DNA of 64,000 nt from Candidatus Babelota bacterium. GTDB lineage: Bacteria; Babelota; Babeliae; Babelales; Vermiphilaceae. Position numbers and translations under genes: made by a program. Positions 16,325 through 24,508 of this stretch are shown here, in pieces; within the stretch, counting starts at the first letter, position 1, and every line of letters starts with the position of its first letter. The stretch spans positions 1 through 64,000 of the forward strand of contig JAJCZD010000003.1 in assembly GCA_029262615.1 (NCBI GenBank), written 5' to 3'. Under the pieces are notes generated by a model. It saw nothing but the letters and a program-made list of their open reading frames with translations. It did not search any database and had not been told where the DNA came from.

Positions 16325-16480
16325 CATCCAGACAGAACGTCACGGATAGGGGAAATGGAGGTTATCTAATTAAAAGCTAATTTTATGTAAATTAATGTAA
16401 CCGATGTTTGAAAAAAAATCAAACTTTGGTAAACATCTTTCAGAGAGGATTATAAGGCATTTTTGTTCTTTAAAAATAGA

Positions 16481-17596
16481 TTAAAGGGAATTAATTTTTA
16501 GAGTTTTGAAAATAATTACGTATTGTGTAGCCATTTTTTTGATGGTATAGGATTCATTCACCGTTTTTTTTGCCTGATTGCCCAGTCTCTTTATCAATGG
16601 CCTGTCATAATACATGCACGAAATCGAATCTATCAGTGCTTTAAGGGTTGGTTTAATAATCAATCCATTATATTGGTGAGCAATAACCGAATGATCCCTA
16701 CCAGTTACAATCGGGCAAATACCGAAACTCATTGCCTCAAGCAATGCTATTGAAAGGCCTTCTGAGAGTGAAGGTTGAACAAACAGATCAAAAAAAGGGT
16801 AATAGCTGCAGGCAGGTTTACCGATAATGAGAGTTACCTTGTTACTCAGGTGAAGCTCTTGTATCAATGCCTCTAGCTTTGCTTGCTCTGGGCCAAATCC
16901 AACGATAAGCAAACGAGCTCCGGAAATGGTTCTGCTCAACTGAGCAAAAGATTGGATAAGCAAGATATAATTTTTGCGTGGGATAAATCTGCCAACAGAG
17001 CCGATAATAAATTGATCTTGTTTCTTTACAAATTTTGTATCTTTTTTTGATTGCTCAAAAACATAATCTTGGTTTATACCATTTGGAATAACCTTAATCC
17101 GCTCAAGGGATGGGCCAAATTGATTAACATATTCCTGTTTAACCCCTTTTGAAACAGCAACCAAACCAGGAGCCTTAATGGTTGTCCATCGCTCAATAAA
17201 TGAACGAAGACTATTCTTTTTACTTTTTTTCTCATCTGATGCGGCTAAATGCAACACACACACCACAGGAATATGCAGAAGCCAACCAATACTGGTCGCC
17301 AATACATTTGCGGCCCATAAATGAGAATCGATACAATCTGGTGCAAATTGCCAAATGTGTTTTGCAAAACGCCACAAAAAAACCGGATCATACCTAAAGA
17401 ATAATCCCTTGATCTGATAAGTGGCAATACTAAGAGACTGTATCTTTGCAACCAACGGACCATCATGGAAATAAAGTACCTGATGATCAAACTCTTTTGT
17501 GCCCAACTGATGCAAAAGATCACGAAAAACTATTTCTGCGCCACCAATTTGCAAGCTAGAAATAATATGTAATAAACGTACTTTTTTATTTGGCAT
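16481..17596 (-). CDS. Glycosyltransferase family 4
   Basis: 371 residues with the GT4 N-terminal loop HIISSLQIGGAEIVF, the inter-domain IPNGINQDYVF, the donor-domain start GSVGRFIPRKNY, and the C-terminal E-x7-E site around SLSEGLSIALLEAMSFG. It is cytoplasmic and uses a nucleotide-sugar donor. Its start overlaps the end of the acyl/AMP ligase gene by 11 bases, so the two form an operon; a lipid-linked glycan product would be consistent, though that is inference. Confidence 0.9.
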   Translation of the reverse strand: MPNKKVRLLHIISSLQIGGAEIVFRDLLHQLGTKEFDHQVLYFHDGPLVAKIQSLSIATYQIKGLFFRYDPVFLWRFAKHIWQFAPDCIDSHLWAANVLATSIGWLLHIPVVCVLHLAASDEKKSKKNSLRSFIERWTTIKAPGLVAVSKGVKQEYVNQFGPSLERIKVIPNGINQDYVFEQSKKDTKFVKKQDQFIIGSVGRFIPRKNYILLIQSFAQLSRTISGARLLIVGFGPEQAKLEALIQELHLSNKVTLIIGKPACSYYPFFDLFVQPSLSEGLSIALLEAMSFGICPIVTGRDHSVIAHQYNGLIIKPTLKALIDSISCMYYDRPLIKRLGNQAKKTVNESYTIKKMATQYVIIFKTLKINSL

Positions 17597-19169
17597 AGTC
17601 TACACGAAGGGCTTTTTTATTTACCTTTCCCGTTGCGGTAATTGGCAATGCTTTTGTAGAGCAGATAAATTTTCGTGGTATTTTATATGAAGCTAAATCC
17701 TTTTTACATAAGGCCAATAATTGCTTTTGGATGTCCTCTTGTGGCTCGCGGAGCTGAACATATGCAATTGGAATCTGGCCAGCTGCATCTTCTCCTACCC
17801 CAATAACACCACAAAAAATAACATTAGAATGGGTTAAAATAATATTTTCGATCTCTTGCGGATAAATATTTAACCCTTTATGAATAATCAAATCTTTCAT
17901 TCTACCAGCTATAACAATGCGTCCTTTTTGGTCGATATAGGCAAGATCACCAGTATCAAGCCAACCATTCTTTAGAATAGCATTAGTTGCTTCTGGCGCG
18001 TTATAATAACCAAGCATGACATTATCACCTTTTACCCATAACTCACCAATATTACCATGAGATAAAACTCGCCCTTGCTCATCTCTGATTTGTACCTGCA
18101 TACCCAATACTGGACGCCCAACGGTATTGGTTGGTTGCAACTCATCATCAAAGTTAACGGCAATTAAGGGAGAGGTTTCGGTAAGACCATAACCATTGCA
18201 TATTTTCCGACCATACAACAAGCCAAAACCGGCACGTATCTTATCTGGCAAAGCGTCACCCCCAGAAACAAAATTTTTTACCTTTTGGAAATCTGCCGTT
18301 TTTAATAGGCACATCAACCCATACAATGCTGGCACACCCAAAAAAATAGTTGGTTTTTTCTTGAGCCCTTCAAGCAATGAACGGCGCTCAATTTTTGGAA
18401 TAATTATTACCGAGCAGTTAACAAGCAAAGCTCCCCACACGCAGGTTAATTGAGAGAAACTATGAAATAATGGCAGTGCTCCGAAAATTCGTTCTTTGGA
18501 AGTAAGCCCTAGTCGAGAAATACCTTGTGCAATATTACTTAACATATTTTTGGAAGAAAGCATTACCCCTTTTGGCAGGCCGGTGGTCCCTGAGGTGTAT
18601 AAAAGTAATGCCATCTTTTCAGGGTCGATAGAGGTGATGTCAAAATCTGGTATTTCGTTGACTTCAGATAAGTCAAAATCATCTTCTGTTATGATCTCAG
18701 GAAGTGTAATGCCAATATCATTATCATACAGTGTTTGTGCCAATTTTTTTGAAATGATGAGTAATGCTGGTTGTGCATCTTGAATGATTGCTTTCATTTC
18801 ATTTTGTTTTAAAAAAACATTTAACGGCGTGGCAACAGCACCAATCTGAACTATCGCATTGATAGCAACAAAAAACTCAATCGAATTTTCGAACCATAGC
18901 AACACTCTATCGCCTGGCTTAACGCCTTTGTGCTTAAGTAGATTACTCAAACGCACTGCCCAACCATAGAGCTGTTTATACGTAACTTTTTGATCTTTAT
19001 ACAAAAGAGCTACCCAGTCAGGATTACGCATTGCAGCAGCTTGTAATACCTCGCTCAAACTCATAAACGTACCATCTTTTTTTATATGCTTGAGCGCAAG
19101 TTCATAAAATTCTTTTTCTGGCAAAGGTTTGGGGGGAAAGAATGCTTCTTTTTCTTGAATTATTTTCAC
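17586..19169 (-). CDS. AMP-dependent acyl-CoA synthetase (long-chain fatty acid-CoA ligase type)
   Basis: ANL-superfamily enzyme that activates a carboxylic acid as acyl-AMP and passes it to CoA. The P-loop-like A3 motif is YTSGTTGLPKG (about residues 190-201). Later motifs are GYGLTETSP, the hinge DTGDLAYIDQKGRIVIAGR, and the catalytic lysine near the C terminus in TATGKVNKK. The length (527) matches FadD/long-chain ligases. No other beta-oxidation genes are nearby. In a reduced host-associated cell it most likely activates host fatty acids for lipids; substrate chain length cannot be read here. Confidence 0.9.
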   Translation of the reverse strand: MKIIQEKEAFFPPKPLPEKEFYELALKHIKKDGTFMSLSEVLQAAAMRNPDWVALLYKDQKVTYKQLYGWAVRLSNLLKHKGVKPGDRVLLWFENSIEFFVAINAIVQIGAVATPLNVFLKQNEMKAIIQDAQPALLIISKKLAQTLYDNDIGITLPEIITEDDFDLSEVNEIPDFDITSIDPEKMALLLYTSGTTGLPKGVMLSSKNMLSNIAQGISRLGLTSKERIFGALPLFHSFSQLTCVWGALLVNCSVIIIPKIERRSLLEGLKKKPTIFLGVPALYGLMCLLKTADFQKVKNFVSGGDALPDKIRAGFGLLYGRKICNGYGLTETSPLIAVNFDDELQPTNTVGRPVLGMQVQIRDEQGRVLSHGNIGELWVKGDNVMLGYYNAPEATNAILKNGWLDTGDLAYIDQKGRIVIAGRMKDLIIHKGLNIYPQEIENIILTHSNVIFCGVIGVGEDAAGQIPIAYVQLREPQEDIQKQLLALCKKDLASYKIPRKFICSTKALPITATGKVNKKALRVDYAK

Positions 19170-19238
19170 AATCGGCCTTTAGTTTTCATAAAAAACAATT
19201 TTGTTTATACTACATATATACCACTAAATAGGATTTTC

Positions 19239-19874
19239 ATGAAAAAACTGACAAGCGGCATCTTGATTGCAATTGAGGGTATTGACGGTTCTGGTAAAAG
19301 TACATTGGCAAAAAACATTGCTCATGCTTTGGAAAAAAAACAATTTCCTATTTTGCTCACCAAAGAACCTGGTGCAACTCAGCTCGGGAAAAAAATTCGC
19401 GCCATTGTGCAACAGCAAGATGTACCAGTATGCGCTAAAGCTGAGTATTTATTATTTGCTGCTGACCGGGCTCAACACTTTGCACAAATAGTAATACCGG
19501 CCCTAAAAAATAACATGCTTGTACTTTCTGATCGCATGAGTGATTCATCTATAGTCTATCAAGGATATGGCCGCGGTTTGGATATTAATTTTATAAAAAT
19601 GGTAAATGAATGGGCTATGAATGGTTTTTTGCCAAACGTGACTATTTTTGTACAAACACCATTTGAGGTTGCACTCAAGCGCCTGCAAGCAAGAAAACAA
19701 TTAACCACATTCGAAAAAGAAACAGATTTTATGAAAAAATTAGAACAAGGGTTCAATGATCTTTTTGCAAATCGAGAAGACGTTATTATTTTAGATGGTA
19801 ATCAAACACCCGAGCAATTAACTAAACAAGCAATACAAAAGATTGAGCAATGGTCAAACAACAACATACTCTAA
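19239..19874 (+). CDS. tmk: Thymidylate kinase
   Basis: Phosphorylates dTMP to dTDP. The P-loop is EGIDGSGKST at residues 13-22, followed by TKEPGAT (the dTMP-binding DR(E/Y) region variant) and SDRMSDSSIVYQGYGRG, the family's base-sensing loop. 211 residues is typical. I choose the ATG at 19239 since the longer frame from 19086 runs antisense into the divergent ligase gene. It overlaps holB by 25 bases, a common gene pair. Confidence 0.93.
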   Translation: MKKLTSGILIAIEGIDGSGKSTLAKNIAHALEKKQFPILLTKEPGATQLGKKIRAIVQQQDVPVCAKAEYLLFAADRAQHFAQIVIPALKNNMLVLSDRMSDSSIVYQGYGRGLDINFIKMVNEWAMNGFLPNVTIFVQTPFEVALKRLQARKQLTTFEKETDFMKKLEQGFNDLFANREDVIILDGNQTPEQLTKQAIQKIEQWSNNNIL

Positions 19875-20605
19875 AAAAACAACCTCCAGTTTTTGCCAGC
19901 AAGCATCCTGCTTATTTATGGATAGGTTCGATGGAGCAATTGAATGCAAAAACAATTGGTGAGTTGCAAGACTTTTTTTGCCCAACCAAAGGTTGCAAGA
20001 AATGTATTACATGCATACAAATTTTAAATAAACAATTTCATGGTGCCATTTGGTTAAAACCAGAAAAAAAGTATAAGTTACAAGACTTGAATACTATTTT
20101 TGAAACAATGGCTTTTGGTCTTGAGGACAATCAACATTGTTTTTTTATTTTACAATACGCAGACTATTTGGGCACCTCATGCGGGAATAAGCTATTAAAA
20201 TCATTAGAAGAGCCTCCAGAAGGCTATCATTTTATTTTGTTAGCACAACATAAAGAAGCATTGCTGCCGACAATTGTTTCTCGTTGCGTAGCCCAATACA
20301 TTCATGAAAAAACAAACCCAATTGCACAGCACCCGCTGTATAGTTTTTTTACTGAACAACAAAAAGACCCAATAGCTCTACAAACAACTTTATTTGCAAG
20401 CAAGATAACTGAAGTTGAGAGCATGCAACTGGTTAATCAACTGTTGCAATTTTGGGTCAGTAAGCTAAAAAAAAGTAAAAGTGAAAAAACAATAACTCTT
20501 TGCAATCACGCACTTGCCTGCTTGCGCTATGCATTGGAATATCCTCCCATGCCAGGGAGTGCTAAGATTTTTTGGAAAAATCTTTTTTTACATTTTTATA
20601 AATAA
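19850..20605 (+). CDS. holB: DNA polymerase III delta-prime subunit
   Basis: Clamp-loader stator subunit. A Cys cluster (CPTKGCKKCITC) fits the zinc module, and the region NKLLKSLEEPPEGYHFILLAQ followed by LLPTIVSRC is the diagnostic delta-prime block. There is no functional Walker A, as expected for this subunit, and the protein is short (251 residues), lacking part of the N-terminal nucleotide fold. It starts within the end of tmk. Confidence 0.88.
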   Translation: MVKQQHTLKKQPPVFASKHPAYLWIGSMEQLNAKTIGELQDFFCPTKGCKKCITCIQILNKQFHGAIWLKPEKKYKLQDLNTIFETMAFGLEDNQHCFFILQYADYLGTSCGNKLLKSLEEPPEGYHFILLAQHKEALLPTIVSRCVAQYIHEKTNPIAQHPLYSFFTEQQKDPIALQTTLFASKITEVESMQLVNQLLQFWVSKLKKSKSEKTITLCNHALACLRYALEYPPMPGSAKIFWKNLFLHFYK

Positions 20606-20660
20606 TTTTGAAAAAATTAATAAAAGTTTTTTTTTGTTTCTTTTACTTGGCCCCTTCGAT

Positions 20661-20829
20661 ACAATTTACTTCGTAAATCACTCAGGACGAAACGGGTTTT
20701 TATAGATCCTATCATACTAACGCAATAAAATTACTCCGATCATCCTGAGCTTGTTGAAGGGTTTCCGCACAAATGTGCATACATCTATTTTATAATCGAT
20801 CATCCTGAGTGATTTACAAAGTAAATTGT
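20661..20829. repeat. Imperfect long inverted repeat
   Basis: The left arm (20661-20688, starting ACAATTTACTTCGTAAATCA) is the reverse complement of the right arm (20801-20829) with about two mismatches. Each arm itself contains a small palindrome (TTTAC-TTCG-TAAA on the left). The arms end in CTCAGGA, the same core as the dispersed repeat between them. Confidence 0.75.
20741..20761 (-). repeat. Dispersed repeat, CTCAGGATG type
   Basis: On the minus strand this reads CCCTTCAACAAGCTCAGGATG, closely matching the copy at 6185-6206. Confidence 0.65.
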
Positions 20830-20931
20830 GAGGAATATATATAGTTTTAATAAACATTAATTTTGTCAAAATTATATTTATTAAATGCCCATTTTGTTAG
20901 AACTTGTATAAATATTTACTGGAGTCCCTCA

Positions 20932-21648
20932 ATGAAAAAACAATTGTTACTGTTGTTATTTCTTATTTACCCATGCCTTTGTGGCTGTTTCAAAAGAATT
21001 ATTCACCTTTCAAAACAAATTACTCGAAACCCAAAACTTGGCCATGCTCATGTATATAAAAAACAATTGAAGTTATTAAATACCTTAAAAGAAATTAAAA
21101 CAACTGATGATATTCCCAATGACGTTTTGCAAGCTGCTGTTGATGGCCTTCATAAAGGAAATAATTTCCCACTATTAGAAGAAAATATTGTCATCATAGA
21201 TAAGGCGCTAGATGCTTTTATGTATAAAAGAAGAATTTCTCAATTCCGCCGCACATTACTTGTTGCATTACGCAATATAGAAAATGAGAACTATGCAAAA
21301 GGTTTTTTGTATGAAATCGAGTGTGCCGTTAAAATAGAAAAAGAGACCAATCAAGCCGTTGTTAGTTTTGAAAAACCATTTACCAGCTCAAATGGTTCAT
21401 TATCTCGTCGATTTGATTTGGTCACCAGTGAAAATGGTATAGAATGTGCTTGTGAGTGTAAAAATATTAATTGGCAGCGTTTAGCATCACATTCTAAGAA
21501 ACTCAAGACACAATTATTTGAGCAAAAACAGATAATTGATACAAAAAAGGGAATGATATATCGATTTTACTCTAAAAACCCAATTCCAAAAAAATGGCAA
21601 CAATGGCTGCAAAAAAACAACATTGAATTTACAGATACTATTAATTGA
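20932..21648 (+). CDS. Exported PD-(D/E)XK nuclease-like protein
   Basis: The start MKKQLLLLLF is preceded by CTGGAG; a longer frame from 20863 has no export signal at its start. The N terminus ends in CLCGC, which could be a lipobox-like or Sec signal. The C-terminal half shows the order expected for the PD-(D/E)XK fold: a helix with a Glu (YAKGFLYEIECAVK), RRFDLVTSENG (catalytic Asp), then ECACECKNINW (E-x-K pair), then a Gln-containing helix. Extracytoplasmic PD-(D/E)XK proteins are unusual. Nuclease activity is predicted only by motif; it may be inactive or bind DNA outside the cell. Confidence 0.6.
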   Translation: MKKQLLLLLFLIYPCLCGCFKRIIHLSKQITRNPKLGHAHVYKKQLKLLNTLKEIKTTDDIPNDVLQAAVDGLHKGNNFPLLEENIVIIDKALDAFMYKRRISQFRRTLLVALRNIENENYAKGFLYEIECAVKIEKETNQAVVSFEKPFTSSNGSLSRRFDLVTSENGIECACECKNINWQRLASHSKKLKTQLFEQKQIIDTKKGMIYRFYSKNPIPKKWQQWLQKNNIEFTDTIN

Positions 21649-21657
21649 CCAACTTTT

Positions 21658-21903
21658 TTAGGACCCTTTTTCAGTATCGGCCTCATAACCTGATTCATGA
21701 ATTAATCTACGTAAGGCAGTAGATAAATTACGCTGTTGGTTTCGAACATGGCTATCTTGCTCTTCTTTTTTCTTTTCCACCACAGGTGAATCTTCTGGTG
21801 AATTTCCATGAGCCTTTTTTCTTGTTTCTATTTTGTTTTTTTTTCCAAGATCCATGCCATGGATGCTACTGAAAAAAATAAACAGCCAAAAAAAATTTTT
21901 CAC
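21658..21903 (-). CDS. Small exported polar protein
   Basis: 81 residues. The GTG start follows the rtcB stop directly, with GGGGGA as ribosome site. A signal peptide ending SSIHG precedes MDLGKKNK. The rest is highly charged (Lys, Glu, Arg) and probably disordered. No family is recognised. It is co-transcribed with rtcB. Confidence 0.55.
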   Translation of the reverse strand: MKNFFWLFIFFSSIHGMDLGKKNKIETRKKAHGNSPEDSPVVEKKKEEQDSHVRNQQRNLSTALRRLIHESGYEADTEKGS

Positions 21904-23364
21904 TTATCCCCCTTTTATTACTGCCAATGGCCTAACCCGAGCAACCCTTTTTGCAATGCCTGCATCAGTTATTACATTAACAACATTATCGACATCTTTG
22001 TAAGCAATTGGTGCTTCTTCTACTAATCCACGATCGGCATCACAACGAATAACGATCCCTTGCTTTTCTAATTGCCTACGTAATTCCGGACCTTGTACTA
22101 TTTTTTTTGCTTTTGAACGAGATAATCGACGACCAGCTCCATGGCAGCAAGAACCAAATGATTGCTCCATACCACGCTCATCACCAGTTAAAATATATGA
22201 AGAGGTTCCCATAGTACCGGGAATTAAAACTGGTTGTCCCACCTGCTCATATGCTTTTGGAATACCTTGTGTATGTGGCCCAAACGAGCGAGTAGCTCCC
22301 TTGCGATGCATAACTACTTTTAGATCTTTGCCATTTATAGAATGTGTTTCTACTTTTCCAATATTGTGTGAAACATCATAAACAAGATCTAAATCTACAT
22401 CCTGGCCGAGGACCGTTTTAAATGCCTCACGGGTCCAATGAGCAATTACATGTCGATTAGCCCAAGCAAAATTAGCTGCCGCTGCCATTGCGGCATAATA
22501 ATTTTGGCCCTCTTGGGAAACAAATGGCGCACAAACCAGTTCACGGTCTGGCAAGACATAACCCCATTGCATAATTTTGCTCATCATAATTTTAACTTGA
22601 TCAGTACAAACCTGATGCCCAAGCCCTCGCGAGCCACAATGAATCATAACCACAACTTGGTTTTCATGCAGGCCAAATGCTTTTGCAACTCTTTCATCAA
22701 AAATCTGGTCCACTACTTGGACTTCTAAAAAATGATTGCCGGAGCCAAGAGTGCCAAGCTGATCCAGACCACGTTGCTTTGCACGCTTTGAAACTAAATC
22801 TGGATTGGCGGCATCCATTCTGCCCGTCTCTTCACAGAACTCTAAATCCCGCTCAGTGCCATAACCAAGTTTAACCATATAATGAGCACCATCTTTTAAC
22901 ACGCGATCCAATTCAGAATAATCTAATTTTAGTTTTCCACCCTTACCCACGCCAGATGGAACTGCATGGAAAAGTGCTGTTGCTAGTTTTTCTAACTGCG
23001 GTTTTATATCTTTTTCATCCCTATTGGCCGCCAGAAGACGAATCCCGCAATTAATGTCATAACCAATACCACCGGGAGAAATTACACCACCCTCATCTAT
23101 TATAGTTGCCGCAACCCCACCAATAGGAAAGCCGTAGCCTTGATGAACATCTGGCATAGCCAAAGCAAACTTTGCAATACCAGGAAGTGTAGCAACGTTA
23201 ACCAATTGTAATAACGAACGATCATCCTTAATATCATCAATCATATTTTCTGTCATATAAATTCGTGCAGGGACCCGCATATCGGTACGAAACGTTTGTG
23301 GTATCTCCCAAAGATAGTCATTAATTTTTACCATATCTTGCAAGGTAACGATTTTTTCTACCAT
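21904..23364 (-). CDS. rtcB: RNA-splicing ligase RtcB
   Basis: GTP- and Mn2+-dependent ligase that joins 2',3'-cyclic phosphate to 5'-OH RNA ends. Motifs in order: GGVISPGGIGYDINCGIRL with the metal Cys, LGSGNHFLEV, HCGSRGLGHQV, YDVSHNIGKVE, HRKGATRSFG, and the C-terminal GSCCHGAGR that carries the active-site region. 486 residues is the normal length. The archease activator is encoded just upstream on the same strand. The pair probably repairs tRNA or other RNA cut by host or toxin nucleases. Confidence 0.96.
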   Translation of the reverse strand: MVEKIVTLQDMVKINDYLWEIPQTFRTDMRVPARIYMTENMIDDIKDDRSLLQLVNVATLPGIAKFALAMPDVHQGYGFPIGGVAATIIDEGGVISPGGIGYDINCGIRLLAANRDEKDIKPQLEKLATALFHAVPSGVGKGGKLKLDYSELDRVLKDGAHYMVKLGYGTERDLEFCEETGRMDAANPDLVSKRAKQRGLDQLGTLGSGNHFLEVQVVDQIFDERVAKAFGLHENQVVVMIHCGSRGLGHQVCTDQVKIMMSKIMQWGYVLPDRELVCAPFVSQEGQNYYAAMAAAANFAWANRHVIAHWTREAFKTVLGQDVDLDLVYDVSHNIGKVETHSINGKDLKVVMHRKGATRSFGPHTQGIPKAYEQVGQPVLIPGTMGTSSYILTGDERGMEQSFGSCCHGAGRRLSRSKAKKIVQGPELRRQLEKQGIVIRCDADRGLVEEAPIAYKDVDNVVNVITDAGIAKRVARVRPLAVIKGG

Positions 23365-23454
23365 ATAATTCTTTCCTTTTCTAAACTTACAACTTGAATA
23401 TGAATTCGACTTTCAAGCTACAAAAAATATTAACTTCCCGAATTGAAATCTCCG

Positions 23455-23490
23455 AGCATCCTGACGTGCCGAGCGTAGCCTTGGCCAAGA
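23455..23490. repeat. Decayed copy of the dispersed repeat
   Basis: The word GAGCATCCTGACGTGCCGAGCG resembles the CATCCTGAG core of the other copies but has several changes. It separates archease from rtcB. Confidence 0.35.
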
Positions 23491-23500
23491 CTGGAGCAGA

Positions 23501-23941
23501 TTAGATATCAAATACAATATCAGCTTGATACTGGTCATTTATTTTTTCAATTTTCAAACCATGATGTGTTGTTGCTTTTATCTCCAGGTCAATACCATCA
23601 AGCAGTACTCCATACAACACACCAGTTACATTGGTATTTGAAAAAGAATCAAAACTCACATCTAAAAATAGTTGGTTATTAGCATCACACAAATATAATG
23701 CTTCATTTAAAAAATCAACTAGTAAACTCTGGATATCTGGTGCATCTACTGAAATTTTTTGGGTAACTGGCAGATCAGGGCATTCAAGCTTTTCCCCTTT
23801 TAGTACACACATACGCGACTTTGGTTGCATGGATTCAGACATGCCAATAAGTGCATTTTTGAATAACTCTTGCAGGGTTTTGCCCCATACGCGCAATTGC
23901 AAGTCAGCAGTGTGCGAGATTGCTTCATACTGTTTTTCCAT
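23501..23941 (-). CDS. Archease, RtcB cofactor
   Basis: Small metal-binding protein that promotes RtcB guanylylation and turnover. Family features: HTADLQLRVWG at the N terminus, DIQSLLVDFLNEALYLCD in the middle, and the end KATTHHGLKIEK...QADIVFDI with the conserved His pair and final Asp. 146 residues is typical. It lies 136 bases upstream of rtcB on the same strand with a repeat fragment between. AGGAA precedes the ATG. Confidence 0.93.
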   Translation of the reverse strand: MEKQYEAISHTADLQLRVWGKTLQELFKNALIGMSESMQPKSRMCVLKGEKLECPDLPVTQKISVDAPDIQSLLVDFLNEALYLCDANNQLFLDVSFDSFSNTNVTGVLYGVLLDGIDLEIKATTHHGLKIEKINDQYQADIVFDI

Positions 23942-24073
23942 TTTTTATTCCTGAGTAAAATGTTGAATTCGTACTATCAAAAGATCGAATTTGTTATCAG
24001 TATCTATCGCAAATGAAAAAGTTCTCAACAGTTTTTTTATTCTTATGGTAGAGTATTGTAAGAGGGGTTTTAA

Positions 24074-24508
24074 ATGGCACAAGCAGTTGGACAATTATTA
24101 GATTCTCTTTTCAATCGTAATGACGATTGGAAAATGTTGTTACTCAAACAATGGCCCGAAATTGTTGGTAGTCTTGCACAACATGTTCAGGTTGAGAAAA
24201 TCAAGGGCGAAACGCTCATTCTTGCAGTACAAGATTCTTGTTGGCTGCAAGAATTATATTTATTATCAGACCTGCTACTCAAATCTATTAATCAAAAGCT
24301 AGACCGGCCCCGGATAAAAAGGCTACGATTTAAAACCAAAGGACTACCACAACAAAAGAAAATTAAACAAATAGTACAACCAATTAAGAGAAAAACTAAA
24401 AAAATAACTCTTACAGAGCATGAGCAAAATGCACTTGATAAGATCCAAGATAAACAATTACAGCAAGTCCTAAAAGAATTTAGATCTCGTATATATCAGG
24501 AGAGTTAA
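24074..24508 (+). CDS. DUF721 / DciA-like protein
   Basis: 144 residues. The N-terminal 90 residues fit DUF721: WKMLLLKQWPEIVGSLAQHVQ followed by KGETLILAVQDSCWLQELYLL. DciA proteins of this family load the replicative helicase DnaB in most bacteria. The basic linker and short C-terminal helix (EHEQNALDKIQDKQLQQVL) are variable in the family. It starts an operon with a TPR protein and MurG; the start codon is preceded by AGAGGGG. Confidence 0.8.
   Translation: MAQAVGQLLDSLFNRNDDWKMLLLKQWPEIVGSLAQHVQVEKIKGETLILAVQDSCWLQELYLLSDLLLKSINQKLDRPRIKRLRFKTKGLPQQKKIKQIVQPIKRKTKKITLTEHEQNALDKIQDKQLQQVLKEFRSRIYQES

Larger units (their letters stand above)
20606..20931. other. Intergenic region built of repeat pieces
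   Basis: This 326-base gap contains a long inverted pair (20661-20688 and 20801-20829) around a CCCTTCAACAAGCTCAGGATG-type repeat on the minus strand (20741-20761). I see no gene in it. Confidence 0.7.

Noticed and set aside
16354-16396. Strong GGAGGTTAT ribosome-site-like sequence without a gene
   Set aside because: The nearest ATG is followed at once by TAA. It may be a relic leader, but there is no supported frame.
2071-17596. A polysaccharide gene cluster joining the two GT4 genes
   Set aside because: They are 14 kb apart on opposite strands, with no flippase, polymerase or sugar-nucleotide genes between them.
19086-19238. Longer N terminus of thymidylate kinase
   Set aside because: It would be antisense to the start of the ligase gene and adds a sequence absent from the family; the ATG at 19239 gives the normal kinase length.
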